Part shown: in pieces, positions 35,108 to 48,085 of the stretch
Numbering within the stretch: the first letter of the stretch is position 1
Layout of the letters: the number at the start of each line of letters is the position of its first letter
Assembly: GCA_949357655.1 (NCBI GenBank)
Contig: CASHTG010000001.1
Span: 1,674,001-1,738,000 of the forward strand
Origin: Parascedosporium putredinis
Taxonomy: Eukaryota; Ascomycota; Sordariomycetes; Microascales; Microascaceae
Direction of reading: 5' to 3'
DNA: 64,000 nt
Notes under the pieces: generated by a model
The model's database searches: none
Told to the model about the DNA's origin: nothing
Seen by the model: the letters and a program-made list of their open reading frames with translations, nothing else
Program-made: the position numbers and the translations under genes

Positions 35108-38100
35108 ATGCCACATTCAGATCACGGCGGCCACTTGGCCAAACGCCAAAGAGAAATGCCCAGGTTGCAGCTTCGCAGTCTGGCCCAAAGAAGGCTTCTG
35201 CCATCTTTGCTCCCTTCCGGGTACGTTGCCTTTCACTGCGGGTTTGCTCTTTTTGGAATAATCTTTAAAAGGCAATACCACTGTGTTTTCTTTTCTACTC
35301 GGAATTCTAACAAAAATCTATCCTTGGTCCCTATTTAGACGATCGGTTTAGTGTCCCCTACTCGCGTGCCCTTCACCTCAACTCCTCTTGGCAAGACCAC
35401 CTTCCAAATCACGACCTCGGTCGGACGGTCTCTGCAGACTTACGATCTGAAACGCGGTCTGAATCTCGTTTTCGTTACCCGCCCAGAAGCTCCGTGTGAT
35501 ATCACGGCCACAGTAGCCTGGAAACAAAAGGTTTTCGCAGCTTGGGAGATCGCAGCCAGGGTGGAACTCAGGGCCTGTGGGCCTTTCAAAGAGGGAAGAA
35601 GGTCGCCGAACTAGAAATCCCCGAAGACCTCGATGAACCCCTCAAGCACATCCTCGTCTTTGGCTCGTGGATTGTAGCAAGCGCCGTCACTCGAGTAGAA
35701 GTCTGGAAATCGACGACCCTCGAGCACTACACGAGCATCCGGACCGTGCCCGCGCCTGATGGAGGTAACGAGCTTACTGGCGGGGCCACCAACATGGCTA
35801 CTTTTCTCAACAAAATCTTTGTCGGGCGCAAGGACGGTTGGGTTGAGATCTGGAACGTCAGCACGGGCAAGCTCATCTATACAATTGTCCCCCACTAAAG
35901 ATGCTGGCTCCGTAACATGTCTTCAACCCTCGACGGCCCTCGCCCTGCTCGCCGTCGCCTACTCCAACGGCCCTCTAGTTATCCATGACGTTCTCCACGA
36001 CAAGCCGCTCATCCAGCTCACCGCTGGAACACCTGATACGCCTGTGTGTGCCATCACCTTTCGGTCCGATGGCTTAGGGGCCGGCCAGGACGGTCGCAAG
36101 GATGGCATCATGGCTACCGCTACATCAGCTACTGGTGACATCACGTTTTGGGATCTCAACGGAGGCGGAAGGGTGTCTGGTATCCTGCGAAGCGCCCATA
36201 ACCCCCTTGCGATCAGGTTCAGCTATCGGTGGTGGCATCAGCAAGATTGAGTTTCTCTACGGACAGCCCGTCATAGTTTCTAGCGGCCTCGACAATTCGC
36301 TAAAGACTTGGATCTTTGACGAAACGCCCTTCTCCCCGGTGCCCCGAATTCTCCACACCCGGAGCGGCCACGCCGCCCCTGTCAACTGCCTACAGTTCCT
36401 TCCCTCAGATTTCGATGGCGCCGAATCCGGCAACAAGTGGCTCGTCAGCGGTGGTAGCGATAGGAGCCTGTGGGGCTGGAGCATGCGCAGGGATGGCCAG
36501 AGCACTGAGCTCAGCCAGGGAAATATTCGAAAGAAGGCCAAGAAGTATGGTATCCTTTCTACCTCAGCCCTGACACACGGCCCCACCACGACCCTAGACG
36601 ACATCAAGGCTCCGGAAATCACCTGCATCGCTAGCTCCCTCAACCGTGATGGAGGCATGGGGGCTTTGCCTGGGAAGCAGGCGATATGGAAGCGCGCGTC
36701 GAGGAAGGAGAGAGCCAGAGACGTCAAGCTCGACGCCGAAATCAGCGGCATGACCGGATGGGAGAGCGTCGTTACCGGTCATAAGAGTGACGCCTTCGCC
36801 AGGACGTGGTTCTGGGGTCGTAAGCGCGCTGGACGCTGGATGTTCGAAACCGGCGATGGTGGTAACGTCTCTGCCGTGGCCGTTAGCCCTTGCGGAAGCT
36901 TCGCCCTTGTCGGTTCGGCCGGCGGAACCCTCGACATGTACAACCTACAGTCCGGAATTCACCGCCAACAGTTCCCATCCAAGCTCACCCCGCGCAGGCA
37001 AGGCAGCTCAAGTTGCAGCAGCTTAAGCAAGTGGACGACGTCGTGCACCTCCAAACTCGCATAGCGGGCAATTTCATGCCTGGAACAGGCCGGCACACCA
37101 AGGCGGTCACGGGCATTGTTGTCGACTCGACAAACAAGCTAGTCGTCTCGTGCTCTCTCGACGGAAAGGTCAAGTTCTGGGATTTCCTCACAGGTAATCT
37201 TATGGACGAGATTGACTGGGCTCCCATGACCGCCATCACCGGTGTTCGGTACCACGCCGCCAACGACCTTGTCGCCTTCTCGTGCGATGACAACTCGATC
37301 CGCGTAGTAGATATGGAGACCAAAAGGACAATTCGAGAGTTCCTAGGTTTTGAAAAGGACGTGACGGACTTTTGCTTTTCCAACGACGGCCGATGGGTCA
37401 TTGCTACTTCGGACGACTGTACCCTCCGAGTGTGGGATCTACCAACCAGCCACCTCATCGACGCCATTCGGTTCGAAAGCCCCTGTAAGGCGGTGGCCAT
37501 GTCGTCAAGTGGGGAGTACCTAGCTGCTTGTATCGAGGGTCAAATGGGTGTCAGCATCTGGACGAATAAGTCTCTATTCCGCCACGTACCGACACGGCAG
37601 ATCTCGGCCAAGGACATCGCTACCGCCGCGGTGCCTACCATCTCGGGTGAGGGTAACGATGGCCTTGTCGATGCCGCGTTCGAGAAGGACGCCGAAGAGC
37701 CCGAGGAGGACCCGGCCGTGATCACGCCCGACGTGGAGCAGCTCAGCTCTGAGATGACGACTCTGAGCCTGGTGCCCAAGTCTAGGTGGCAGACTCTTCT
37801 TCACCTCGACCTCATCAAGCAGCGCAACAAGCCGAAAGAAGCACCCAAGGCGCCAGAGAAGGCCCCCTTCTTCCTCCCGTCTACCAGCGGGCAGGGCGGC
37901 CCAAAGCAGATTGAGGGTGCGGCAGTGGGGTCCGAGGATGATGGATCCAAGTCTCGAATCCTTAGGGTTGAGATGGCGGCACGCCAGGAGCAGACTTTCG
38001 CTACTAAGCTTCTCACCGGCGCCTCCACAGGTAACTGTAAGTTGACAACTAGCCGCTGTGACTCTCTATTTACTTGTTATTGCCTAATTATCCGCCGTTC

Positions 38101-38550
38101 TTGTCACCGCTACCCCATCTCCCGATTCTACCTGCCCCATCGCTGTTTCCCCCAAACCACCTCCTTGAGAACTGTTCTATTTATTCATCTACTAATCTAC
38201 GATGTAGACGACGATTTTATCGATCATCTAAAGTCCCTACCCCCTCAGCTGCAGATCTCGAGCTCCGCTCGCTCTCGGTGGACGACAACGGTGACGAATC
38301 ACGCAACGAGCTACTCCACTTTATCCGAGCCCTCACAAGTCGCCTGGTGGCGAGGCGGGATTATGAACTCACGCAGGCATGGATGACGGTGTTCCTTCGG
38401 CTGCACTTTGACGAGATCACCGAGCATGAGGTCGTGATGGAGGCATTGGGGGTGTGGAAGGGACACCAGGAGAGGGAGGGGAGCAGGTTGGATGGGTTGG
38501 TTGGATATTGCAGTGGTGTAGTGGGGTTCTTGAGAAGCCCAAGGACATAG
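35108..38550 (+). CDS. UTP21: U3 snoRNP WD40 protein UTP21 (three exons, frameshifted)
   Basis: Component of the UTP-B part of the small-subunit processome, needed for early 18S rRNA processing in the nucleolus. Model: exon 1 from ATG 35108 (MPHSDHGGHLAKRQRE) to 35220, intron 35221-35338 (GTACGT, TTCTAAC branch, TTTAG), long WD40 exon, intron 38031-38207 (GTAACT, TACTAAT branch, GTAG), last exon to 38550. Seen: TTFQITTSVGRSLQTYDLKRG, FGSWIVASAVTRVEVWKS, FLNKIFVGRKDGWVEIWNV, SSGLDNSLKTWIFDE, GGSDRSLWGWSMRRDGQSTE, and the Utp21-family C-terminal domain ending LVGYCSGVVGFLRSPRT. Frame is lost and regained near 35160, 35547, 35890, 36210, 37000 and 38240, mostly at C or G runs. The collinear match along the whole length makes a pseudogene unlikely. 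Confidence 0.92.
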
Positions 38551-39594
38551 GCCCTCCACGTGCGTCCATCATATGAGATATCAGGGATAACCTAGGCAAA
38601 CGAAACAGTCTGTGTCTTGGTCGAGTAGTACTGAGGGTGTCCAGCAGCGAAATGAGAACCAAAGTTTACTTCAAGCTTCCATCATGAGCGATGTGCCGCT
38701 AGAGATCAGGGATGTGCCGTGTTGCAAAAGATCCTAGCCTAGGCCATTTGTACTAATGGGCCAGTTCTTGGCTACACTGCTGCCTACCGCCTCTATATGA
38801 GGTGGCAATCGAAGCATCCTTGAGACAGAAGAAGAGCTCAAAAGGGGGCCACCCGTTGCACAAAGGATGCGAGAGCGGAAGTGGCAAGTCGAACCACGTA
38901 GCCCAACGCGGTTACTATGCTCTGCGGGGTGACACCAGGAAGCGTCTAAGTGGCCTACCTTTTTATTCACGCACCAGTAGCCCATATTCTAAGCGCACCG
39001 GTGAAGAGGATGGGCCAAGACACCCGAGGATCTACCTCTCCTACCCCCGTCTCTCTTGTTCTCCCCTGTTCTTCTTTTCTTCTTGTGCGTGGTCTTCTTA
39101 CTGGAGTAGGCTAAGATGGGAGGTGGATGGACCTAGTTCTAAACAAAGATGCCGGATCAGCTGCGGCGGCTGGCTAATGCACTAATGCACTCTTGCGGCG
39201 AAGTTAACTCAGGAGATGACAAGGATAGGCGCTGTTAAGAAGAGGAACTTTTTTCCATTTTATTTTTATCTTGAATTCCTCTAACACTAAGTGATCCTCG
39301 CGTTTGAGCACACGTTCAGCCCCTTGCTCTCTCTGCCTTCTTGACTGAGAGAGCGCCACGCCCTCTCATTGCCGATTCTTTGTACGTAGTAAAGTTTACA
39401 TGGGCCTCTTCTTTTTCGGCATCAATCTACCCTTGGTATCACGAGGTCAATTTCCCATGAGTGCTCTCACACCGCTTCAAGCTGGTCTGCTAGGAGGACA
39501 TGTGGCCAGCCCACCCCGAAGCTCTCAGTGATGGCGGGAAAAGATAAGTCTTCGCCCTAGAGTTTAAGTCTAGCATAGGTGCTTTCCTTAGGCG

Positions 39595-39629
39595 GCTATA
39601 CGCTATATAAGGGCTATAAACGAGCTATA
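39595..39629. repeat. Clustered GCTATA words
   Basis: GCTATA occurs at 39595, 39602, 39613 and 39624, the last three at 11-base steps. Could be a decayed tandem repeat or binding-site cluster. Confidence 0.5.
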
Positions 39630-42299
39630 AGTGGCGGAAGACAAGTAAGGCTAGCCACCTGAGGTCAACGAGGATGGAAGCACAGAGCTTACAGCTGCAC
39701 TTGTTCAGATATCTTCTGCCCATCCCAACTTAATCTAGAGTAGCACCTCCTGCCGTAAAGAATTAGGAATTATGGCTAAAGAGAGACAGAAAAACAAAAT
39801 ACAGTTCGGCGAAGGCTTCTTTGCTTAGCCGAATGGGGCGGAGCATCTGAAGCTCTCTCGAACTAATATGCAAAACGGGGATGAAGTCAAAGCCAGCAAG
39901 TCACGGCCACCTCACAAGTTCGGGGCAGGACAAGGGTGTAAAGATCAGAAAGAAGCTTGAAATCTAGAAGGATCCTAGACCCATAGATCTAGCCTTGAAG
40001 CGTTGTCGAGACTGGGGATTCCTTGGACGGGAAGCTGGGGGCCTGCTGATGAGGCTTGGCGAAGCACAGCCAGTGGCCAGGGTGATGAATGTTGAAAAAG
40101 AAAGAGGCAGAAGGTGAAGCCAATCGACAAACCAGGGTGACATATAGATGGAGAAACTAGGAAAAAAATATCGGACGAGTTCTCATTTGTCCTGGTGGCG
40201 TCCCCCATCCTCACTGATCGATCGATCGAGAAGGGGACCCCTGCAAAACATCAATACTTGGTGCCGCTCCACGGACGGAAGGGAACGGCCGAACAAGCAG
40301 GCGGAGTGACTGCCTGCCTAGAAGCCGCCCCGCTTTGGACCGGGGGTTGGTAACACGGATGGTCGTCACGAACAAAAGACCGCCAGGGATTTGATTGCTA
40401 ACTGTTTGACTCACGACGGGCGAGAATGTCTTGTTTCGCTTCAAAGTGCGATTAGGTCAAGTGCCCAGTCTGAGCCTCGCATTCTACAAGACGGAGGAAT
40501 CCGGCGTGGGAGAAGTACCCTCGAAACAATGCAAGAAGACGAAGTCGAAATATTCCCGAGAAGACGGAGGTTGTAAAGGAAGCGGAGACTCCAAAGATGG
40601 GCTGCACGCACGTGTGGGGGTTCAAGGTGACGGTAGCCGGTATTAGGGCGCAGTCAAAGGCCCGGCAAGGAGAGGGTGATGACGAAAAAGCAAGCATTCG
40701 TGGGCTAGGACACCCCATCACCCATCATGGTTGCTCGGGAGGAATGACACGGAGATGCGGCCGGCCTTGAAAGTTGATCGGGGATCCTCGGGCGACCCAC
40801 TAACAAAATTCTGCTGCCTGGTAAGGAAGGCCATAGTTTGCCATCGAGGCAACGTTGGCGAGAGAAAATCTTGACTGGACTCGTGGCCGTCCTCATAACG
40901 TCAGAACGCGGATCGCGTGGGAAAAGGGGAGAGAACCGGGTGAGACATGAATGGATGACATTGATTAGGGGATACTTCATTACTTCGCAGTTACAAAGTA
41001 GTTGCTTGATGTTTCTTGTCCAACTTGGGAACTTGTAAATTTCAGTCCTCTTTTTCTATTTTTTTATTTTTGGTGGTTCCAAGTCTTTGCATCTTTTACA
41101 TGTACTCCGTAGCTTTTGGGGTAATTTCTGCTGCCTTCAATGCGCCTTCCTCCATCTTCGCCAATTCTTCAGTTTCATTGAAGCGGGGAAGGAGCATGGG
41201 AGGCGGCTAGCAGGAACCTCTTTTGCTGGTGCCTAAGGCTCTTATTACCCGACCGCTTCCACTCTCGTATTCCGTATCCCGGATCCCAGATAATACCAGA
41301 ATTACTAGGTGAGAGAGTGTGAAGGGGTAGCATTCCCAATTCACGATGCTTTGAAGTATCCCGAGCACACGTATACTTTCCAACTACTCCCCTCCCGACT
41401 TTTAGATGTGTTGACCAACGCCGAGCCTCAGTATCTAGCAGAGCCGATTCATTTTCGCCAGGCTTACATCAATTGACGTCCGAAATAGAGCACGGTTGCG
41501 CGGATGACTTGCGAAGCCCGGGACCGACCGCGTCCCCGAGTGTGTGGCGCGGACGGTCATGAGCGAGATTCCTAAGGAGCCGGAGAGTACCAGGCGGAGG
41601 GGAGAGGGGAAGCAGAGGAGGCTTGTAGCCCCCATGAAAAGCTGACCTTGTCCGCCAGCGGTGGGGTGGGATGACTCTAAAGAAACCGGCACATTCCCGT
41701 GGGATAGTTACACGGCGGAAAGAAGCGGGGCGTGGATATGACTGGAGAGATCCAGAATAGATGGGTGGGCGGAAAGGATCAATTTGATCAACACCCCCCC
41801 TTCACAACCGACAAGGGAGTATCACACTGTATCTGGGCGCGGTGCGTCTGAAGGAGCAGTAGCCATGCATTCTCTCACGCTGAAAATTTTCGACATGGCC
41901 CGCGGCGGAGGGGCTCCCTTCTGGGATGGGGGATGTTCATCTCCTCCCTTTCTTAATTCGGGTGCCTAGCGTCCACGACGAAAGGCCGGTGCAACCAGCC
42001 GTGGCTGAGGCACCAATATCGGTGTTTTCCTTGGTGCTCGCAATCGTCGACTGAGCTTAGGCTGCCAAAAGTGGCAGAAGAAAGGCCATTGTTCCCATAT
42101 AGCATGCACACCTATAGCTGGCTAGGCGGTGTTTGTTGCTCGCCCTCACCGCGTCGGTACTTCCGTTGCGGGAATCGTTCCCATCTGGAGGTAGTCGAGC
42201 GTTATCCTGTTTGCGTATCTCGCCCTGCCCCCTCGATGTATCCATGTCATCAACTGCAAGGGCTGCCAGCATCCCACACCCCTTGAACCCCTAGATCGT

Positions 42300-42309
42300 G
42301 TATTTAAAG
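42300..42309 (+). promoter_or_regulatory. TATA-like box of the small Ser-rich gene
   Basis: GTATTTAAAG lies about 255 bases before the ATG and is followed by a long C/A-rich, G-poor leader ending in CTCACAATGACC, the context seen at well-expressed fungal genes. Confidence 0.45.
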
Positions 42310-42558
42310 TCGAGCCTTGTCTCCCAGGCCAAGCCCATTCTTCTTCTCTCAGGCATCCAGTTTTCAGACTTCACTCTTCAAACCTCACTTACACCACAAC
42401 AGCCTTCCGCTGCAAAAGCCCCAACCAACCAACTCGTGCTCCTTTTTGTCCCCCTTCACGCTTTTTTAGCTTCAAAATCTGTTTGTAGCACAGCTCGCAA
42501 CGCTTCGCAATAACACCCAGACCCAACTCCCCAACAACCACTAAAACTCATTCTCACA

Positions 42559-42816
42559 ATGACCAATCTCGGCCACTACGGTTTCAACGTCCCCGCCGAC
42601 AGGCGCCAGACCCAGCCCGTTCTTGAGGGCATCCTCCACAGCACCCGCTCCCGCCAACAGCAGAGTTCTTCATACTCCCGCTCCTCCCACGCTTCGTACT
42701 CGTCTTCCTCTCGGGACCCTCAAAAACGTTCCGATAGCGCCAGTGTTCGCTCTCGGAGCTCTTTTGCGAGCACCATGAGCCTTTTGAGCAAGCCCTTTAG
42801 CAAGTCCAGAGGTTGA
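42559..42816 (+). CDS. Small Ser/Arg-rich hypothetical protein, 85 residues
   Basis: Single intact exon. The N-terminal 28 residues (MTNLGHYGFNVPADRRQTQ and on) look ordered, followed by a region very rich in Ser, Arg and Gln (residues about 30-75) and a basic end SKPFSKSRG. No signal peptide, membrane segment or known domain. The coding case rests on a strong start context (CACAATG), a TATA-like box and long leader upstream, and marked C preference at third positions in the N-terminal part. The composition suggests a disordered, possibly phosphorylated protein; that is inference. Function unknown. Confidence 0.6.
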   Translation: MTNLGHYGFNVPADRRQTQPVLEGILHSTRSRQQQSSSYSRSSHASYSSSSRDPQKRSDSASVRSRSSFASTMSLLSKPFSKSRG

Positions 42817-43524
42817 AGCGGCACAATGGCTTCAACGAGCTTCCGCCTTCATTCTTGAACCCGCCTCCCTCTCCTTGGATTTGGAGAGAGAGGCTACAAG
42901 AGAGCGGAAATAAATGCAAGGGGTTGATTTCGCGTCGAAGAGGTGGTCGTGCTTTCCTGATCATTCTTGGATCAGGAAGCACGCAAAGATAAAAGGAGGT
43001 CAATCATGGAGCGACACGCATATGAATCGGGCCAAGGGCAAGGGGAGGTGGTGGGGATGGGGATAGGGAGAGATCGAAGAAGTGGCCGCCATGATCATAC
43101 ACGATCATGGCTAACCGCTCCTCGACTCTCCTTGTTCTCCATCCTAATGTTCCCCTTGCCTTTCTTATCCACCACCTCGCCGTCCTACAATCATTCTTCT
43201 CCTCTCCCGTTTATTTCGGCAAATGTATCGACAACAGCGCCCTCTTCCCAAGTGCTCTCTTGCTGGTATAGAGGACAAAGTCCTTTCGATTGCCCAGCGA
43301 GCCTTTCAACCTTAGACAGCCCACCATGCCCTTCTAGTCCGAAACCCGTCTACTCGGTCTTTCTACGACAAGAACGGCGCGGCGAGATAGGTATCCCGCA
43401 GGGTAGACGAAGAAAAATATGCGCCCCCGGGGAGGGCGTAGATCTGTCGCAATGCGCTTGAAGATCAACTTGTGCCCGTTTAGGGATGAGGAGAATACAA
43501 ACACACGCAGAACTAGACTCTGTT

Positions 43525-43555
<31 letters not shown>

Positions 43556-45120
43556 CTACATCTATTACATCAATCTTGAGTCAAAAACATGTTTTTCAAA
43601 AAAATTTTCTCTTTTCTTTCTTTCTTTATCTTGACATTCTTGCGGTGCCTTTCGCCAACTTTCTGCACCAGCTATAGTCCTTGCTCCGGCTTATTATGTC
43701 CTGTGCCTGTTTGGCACATTTCTGATTGCTTTTTTCTTCCTTTTTCATTTTTCCCGTTTCCATCTCTTCAATTTCCCCGTTCGACTTGTTCCTACCTTGC
43801 TTTTGGTTCCGCTCTGGTTCCTTGACATTGCTGTTCTTAAATGTCACTTATTCCTGTTTAAAGCCTTTTCTATTAGCCAATTCTGACCTGTTGCTCTGTT
43901 GCCTTGTCTGCTACTTCATGCGTTTCGGTCTCGCTTAAAAACCCACTGCTCTTATCCGCCGTTGTTCCCGGGCCCTTGGGATTGGTGACTTGGCGGGAAC
44001 ACTCTGTACTCCGTTTTGGGAACATTGAAGCGGAAGAAAAGCGTGGGAGGGCGGGGTCGTAAGACGGGTTCATCTAGGATCAATGTCCTGCGTCACTTGA
44101 ATGTTGATGACGGTCATTATTGATCTCAAGTCACTATGCCCAACGAGATAGTCTTCGAAATATAAAATTGAACCAGAGAATGATATGGATCTCCCCAACG
44201 CTTGAACTTTGCTAATCTTGTCCTTTTCGTCTGGCGCAACTTGTAAGAATATCGAACGTACTGCCTTTCTATGCCCCCATTTCTTGCCTCAAAAGGCCCA
44301 CGTTACACTCGCTGTCTTGTAACCCCCAAACCGGTCGTTTGACACTCCCAATTGAAGCCTGGCATGTTCACTGGCCACTCATTGCATCATGCACCGCCCT
44401 TCGGATGAAAGAAGCGGCTCTATTTTGCAACACACCATTGATCAATCCCACGCCGCAGTGTGATACCATGTCTTCATTTTGACCTCAATGGAAACAAAAA
44501 AAAGGGGGTTTTACACTGTAGAGTTCGCATGACCAGAAAAAAATTCCCGTTGCGGGACGTGGGAACTGCCAGCCCGCCATGCCTCTACGTCTGAGAGAAT
44601 GCATGTCCAATACCGGTTTTTCTACCCCTACTGTACTTTTTCTTTTCTTTTTCCCTTTGTTCCCCCTTTGGACTTCCAGGGTCCCTCAGACGTCGGCCGG
44701 GAAAACCCGCTAGAGGGTTCATGTGCAGTGGTGTGCCTCACTACCCGTCCCTGGAATAATCCGGACATCCCTCATTCTGTGAAGGGGTGGTCATCTTGCT
44801 TCGCCCTTAACTTGATGAGTTGAGGCGGCAGGGAGTCATTCGGCAAAGAACGGAGCAAGCACGCTCGACTACTGCTTGTCCCACCCTTACTTTTAGGCAA
44901 GCGCGGCACATCGCTTGAGCAAGCGAGCTTGATTCCTTTCGGCTCCGGCTAGTCGGCCGTTCATTTCCCTGTTGGCTGCTTGTGCTGGCATTGCCTTGCA
45001 GAATATCGATAATTTCATAATACAACTTTAGACATCAGTCACGAGGGCCAGCGCTTTTCATGATCTGCGAGATCCCGGAATAGCCCGCTCTTGGCAACTG
45101 CTGTTCTTTATTATGGTGGA
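42817..45120. other. Intergenic region with CA microsatellite
   Basis: Probable 3' UTR of the Ser-rich gene, then T/C-rich non-coding DNA (43570-43880), a CA repeat at 43525-43549 and no supported gene before the ASK1 stop. Confidence 0.45.
43525..43549. repeat. CA dinucleotide microsatellite
   Basis: About 12 CA units. Confidence 0.9.
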
Positions 45121-46703
45121 TTAGAACGTATCGTCAAGGATGTCCTTGCTCACTTTGACCATGGTGGGGCTAAACTCTTCCGTGTCGCCGTCACGACCAG
45201 CCCCGGCTGTGAGGAGTATGTCGTCGACAATCCGTCTACTGGCTTCTCGAGCTATGAAAACCAGGTGATATGCTCGTTAGCGAATCGCACGGGCGTTAAA
45301 AGATATGTAACCCTGTTTCTAATATCGGCACCTACCTGGTGTTTGTAGTAGCTTTGATGGTGGAAGGGCAAACTGGATAGTCTTTGGCGGACTGATCCCA
45401 CCCACTCCATCTTCGCTATCACTTTCCCAGTCAATCTCGTATTTCGGAATCTTCTGCTCTGCGAAGCTCTGGCCTGTTCCTCCAAGTACGTCTTTTGTTT
45501 TCTTCGTCGTTGGTGTCTGCACGCTCACGCCTGGCGTTCGGGGCGCCGCCGCTGTTTCGAGAAGCCGCTGTCTAGCCACCATGCCCTTGTACGGTGACAT
45601 GAAGGCTTCGCTCCTCAGTTTCGGCATCGCAATATCGGGCGAAGACATGGGCGAGTCATGCCACGCCTGAGCCTTGTGCTTCTGAGCCGACAACGGGGGT
45701 GGATTCTTGTGTGGCGTGGATTTGAGCCTGTACGTCTTGTCAAGCATGCGGTGGAATACCGGGTCTTTGCCTTGATCGACTTCCTTGCGGGCCACTGGTA
45801 GAGATGACCTGGGCGTCATCGACATGTCGGGAAGGCGTGCCGTCCTCTGCTGGAACAGGAGTGTAGAGTTGCCCTCTTCCTCATCGTTGTCTCCGCCCGA
45901 GTCTCCGTGGTCGCTCTCAATCACCTCGGTACCCTCCTCTTCGTCTCGCATTTCGCGTCGCATGATTTCATATGGCGATCGTAGGTCTGCAAACTGCGTC
46001 TTGACAGTTTTCGTCGACGGCGGACGTGGTGTGCTCCCCGACAGTTCGGCATCGTCCAGGAGGGATTCATCCTGGCTGTAACTATGGTTTGCTGCCGCCG
46101 ACGGCGTCATGTCCAGGCGGGAGGATTGTAGGGTCGTATCATGCTGCGCTGTACTTTCTTCCAACGCCGTAGTTTCGTCGTTGTTGAGCTCTTCGTAGCC
46201 GGAAAGGGATACGTTGGCCGAGGCCTCGAAGAATTGTTTCCAGAACTAAAGAGCGATTGTATTAAGAGGCGGGTCAGCGCTAGGCCCTCGTCCTTTTTCT
46301 TGACTCTTTTCTTCTCATGGGGGCACTACTGCACAAGACTTTGCATTGACGTACCTTGGAAGCGTCCCAAACTGCGCGCGATTGCTCACCATATTGTTCA
46401 ACAAGTGGAAGGATGCTGGTCGTGACTATCCGATGTGCTTTGCTGAAATTCTGGTCGATTTCTTAACAAAGGGGCATAGGTACTTGTTAGTCCAAAAGCT
46501 GACCTCGCGCACACGGCCGTAGGCGGACACCTAAAGAAAACGGGAGAGAGAAGACACGAGGTCGCTGCTTTTACACGATAAAGGCTAACAAACAAGGGGG
46601 AGAGTGGTGACACACCCTGAAGCGTAAGGGTGATTGATTGTTCAAGCTTTTCTAGCTCTTCAGTCGCCGAGAGATTGCGAGGGGCAGAGGTTTGGCGCGA
46701 CAT
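45121..46703 (-). CDS. ASK1: DASH complex subunit Ask1 (four exons, intact)
   Basis: Subunit of the DASH/Dam1 ring that couples kinetochores to spindle microtubules. Model: complement(join(45121..45251,45336..46245,46355..46461,46616..46703)), 1236 bases, 411 residues, no frame break. Introns of 84, 109 and 154 bp have GTAGGT, GTACGT and GTGTGT donors. The conserved N-terminal Ask1 domain covers residues 1-80: LEKLEQSITLTLQ, EIDQNFSKAHRIVTTSILP, FWKQFFEASANVSLSGYEE. The middle is acidic and Ser/Thr-Pro rich (SPYEIMRREM, several SP/TP sites that could be kinase targets), as in other fungal Ask1 proteins. The last exon (REASRRIVDDILLTAGA ... ILDDTF) restores a conserved C-terminal block. It is head to head with TRM4. 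Confidence 0.92.
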
Positions 46704-48085
46704 GACTTTTTCCCTCCAAGAGCTCTCGAATCGGCACTTTGAAGTTCAGAGATTCAACAAAAGTGGGAAGCAATGCGAAGGAAACGCGTGGCTGGCCTTC
46801 GCGTTCGCCTGTTTTTGTGTCGGAATTGATTGTTTAGCTCATGGTGGGGAGTGCGGGGTCGAGCTTTCTCGGCACAGCAGTGGCAGCTTTCGACAACAGT
46901 CAGCAAGCACGAGCGCCCTCAATGAGCGACACTGACCCTTCAAATGGGTACATGTAGGAATTATCTGTGTGGCTTGGCCTAAAATCAACTGTTGTCGATC
47001 TTAAGAATATTGATCGATTACATTTGTACACTGGGAAGTGAAGACACACTTCTCACGACTACTTAGTTTGATCTGCTATATAGATACTCTAGTACGAAAA
47101 GCAACAGATGCGTAATGAATAACTTGTGAGCTCTTGTTGAAGCTATTCCCATTCCAAGTTCGCAGGTAGGCCTTGTTCTTTCCAAAGCATTCCGTGTATT
47201 CTGTGCCTGGGCGCACCCATGCAGAGCCGAAACATGTTCTCATGGCCCAGCACCTCTCTTGATACGGCAAGGGTTTCTCACGTATGCTCGATGTTCTATG
47301 TCCAACTATACATCGTCTAACTCGTCCTTCTTCAGGCAGACGCATCAAGCGCCGTCATGATGAAAAAGAGCTCCCAAAAGGGAATGAAAGAATCAAAAAT
47401 TGCGCCCCGACGGCCCCGAAGGACAATCGAGCAAGGCCGACTCCGCGATGTGCAATGCAGGTCATCCTCACTGCACTACCGAATTCTTGATCTCGGCGAG
47501 CACGGGACAAGGTAAGTATGAAGAAGAAAAGAAGAAAAAGGAGAGCTTGAGAAAAGTAGGGAGGGAACCTGCTTATTTATACACGGCCTGAAAAAGGCGG
47601 TGAAGTGGAGCTTAGACCAGCACCAGTCATCTGTAGCGGCAGAATCATCTCTCAAACGAAAAAAGAAAAATTGTTTGTGCGTTCTTATTGGCGATTGCTT
47701 TTTTTCAGCCAAGTGAAGGAAAGTGCAAGGGACCGCCAACGAGCCAAAGTACCTCGCCAACCACCCGCTGATACACTCTGTTGCTGGCCTGTGCCTGCCT
47801 ACCCCACTCTCTCATCGTGCTTCCTCGCCTGCGAGGGGCAACAAATTTCCATTTGTCCAAGACTAAGCTTCACTATCGCGAAGTGCAATTGAATGCGCCA
47901 CAGCATTGCTACGACCATCCGGCTGATCTTTTTGAAATCATCCTTTCAACAGTTGCGCAGTGCTAGACCACAGCCGTATTTTAGCTTTATCCGCAAGGGC
48001 AATTGCTTGAGCGGAACCTGCGTGCACTTGTCCGTCTCGTTGCGGCGCCCCTCCGTACTCCCCTGTTGTTGGTTGCGACTCCACG
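46704..48085. promoter_or_regulatory. Divergent region between ASK1 and TRM4
   Basis: About 1.4 kb. No gene supported; short open frames have no domain. Presumed to contain both promoters, no specific site identified. Confidence 0.45.

Larger units (their letters stand above)
38551..42558. other. Intergenic region of about 4 kb
   Basis: No supported gene. It includes a cluster of four GCTATA words (39595-39629) and an AT-rich stretch (39240-40000). The right end (42300-42558) is the promoter and leader of the small Ser-rich gene. Confidence 0.4.
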
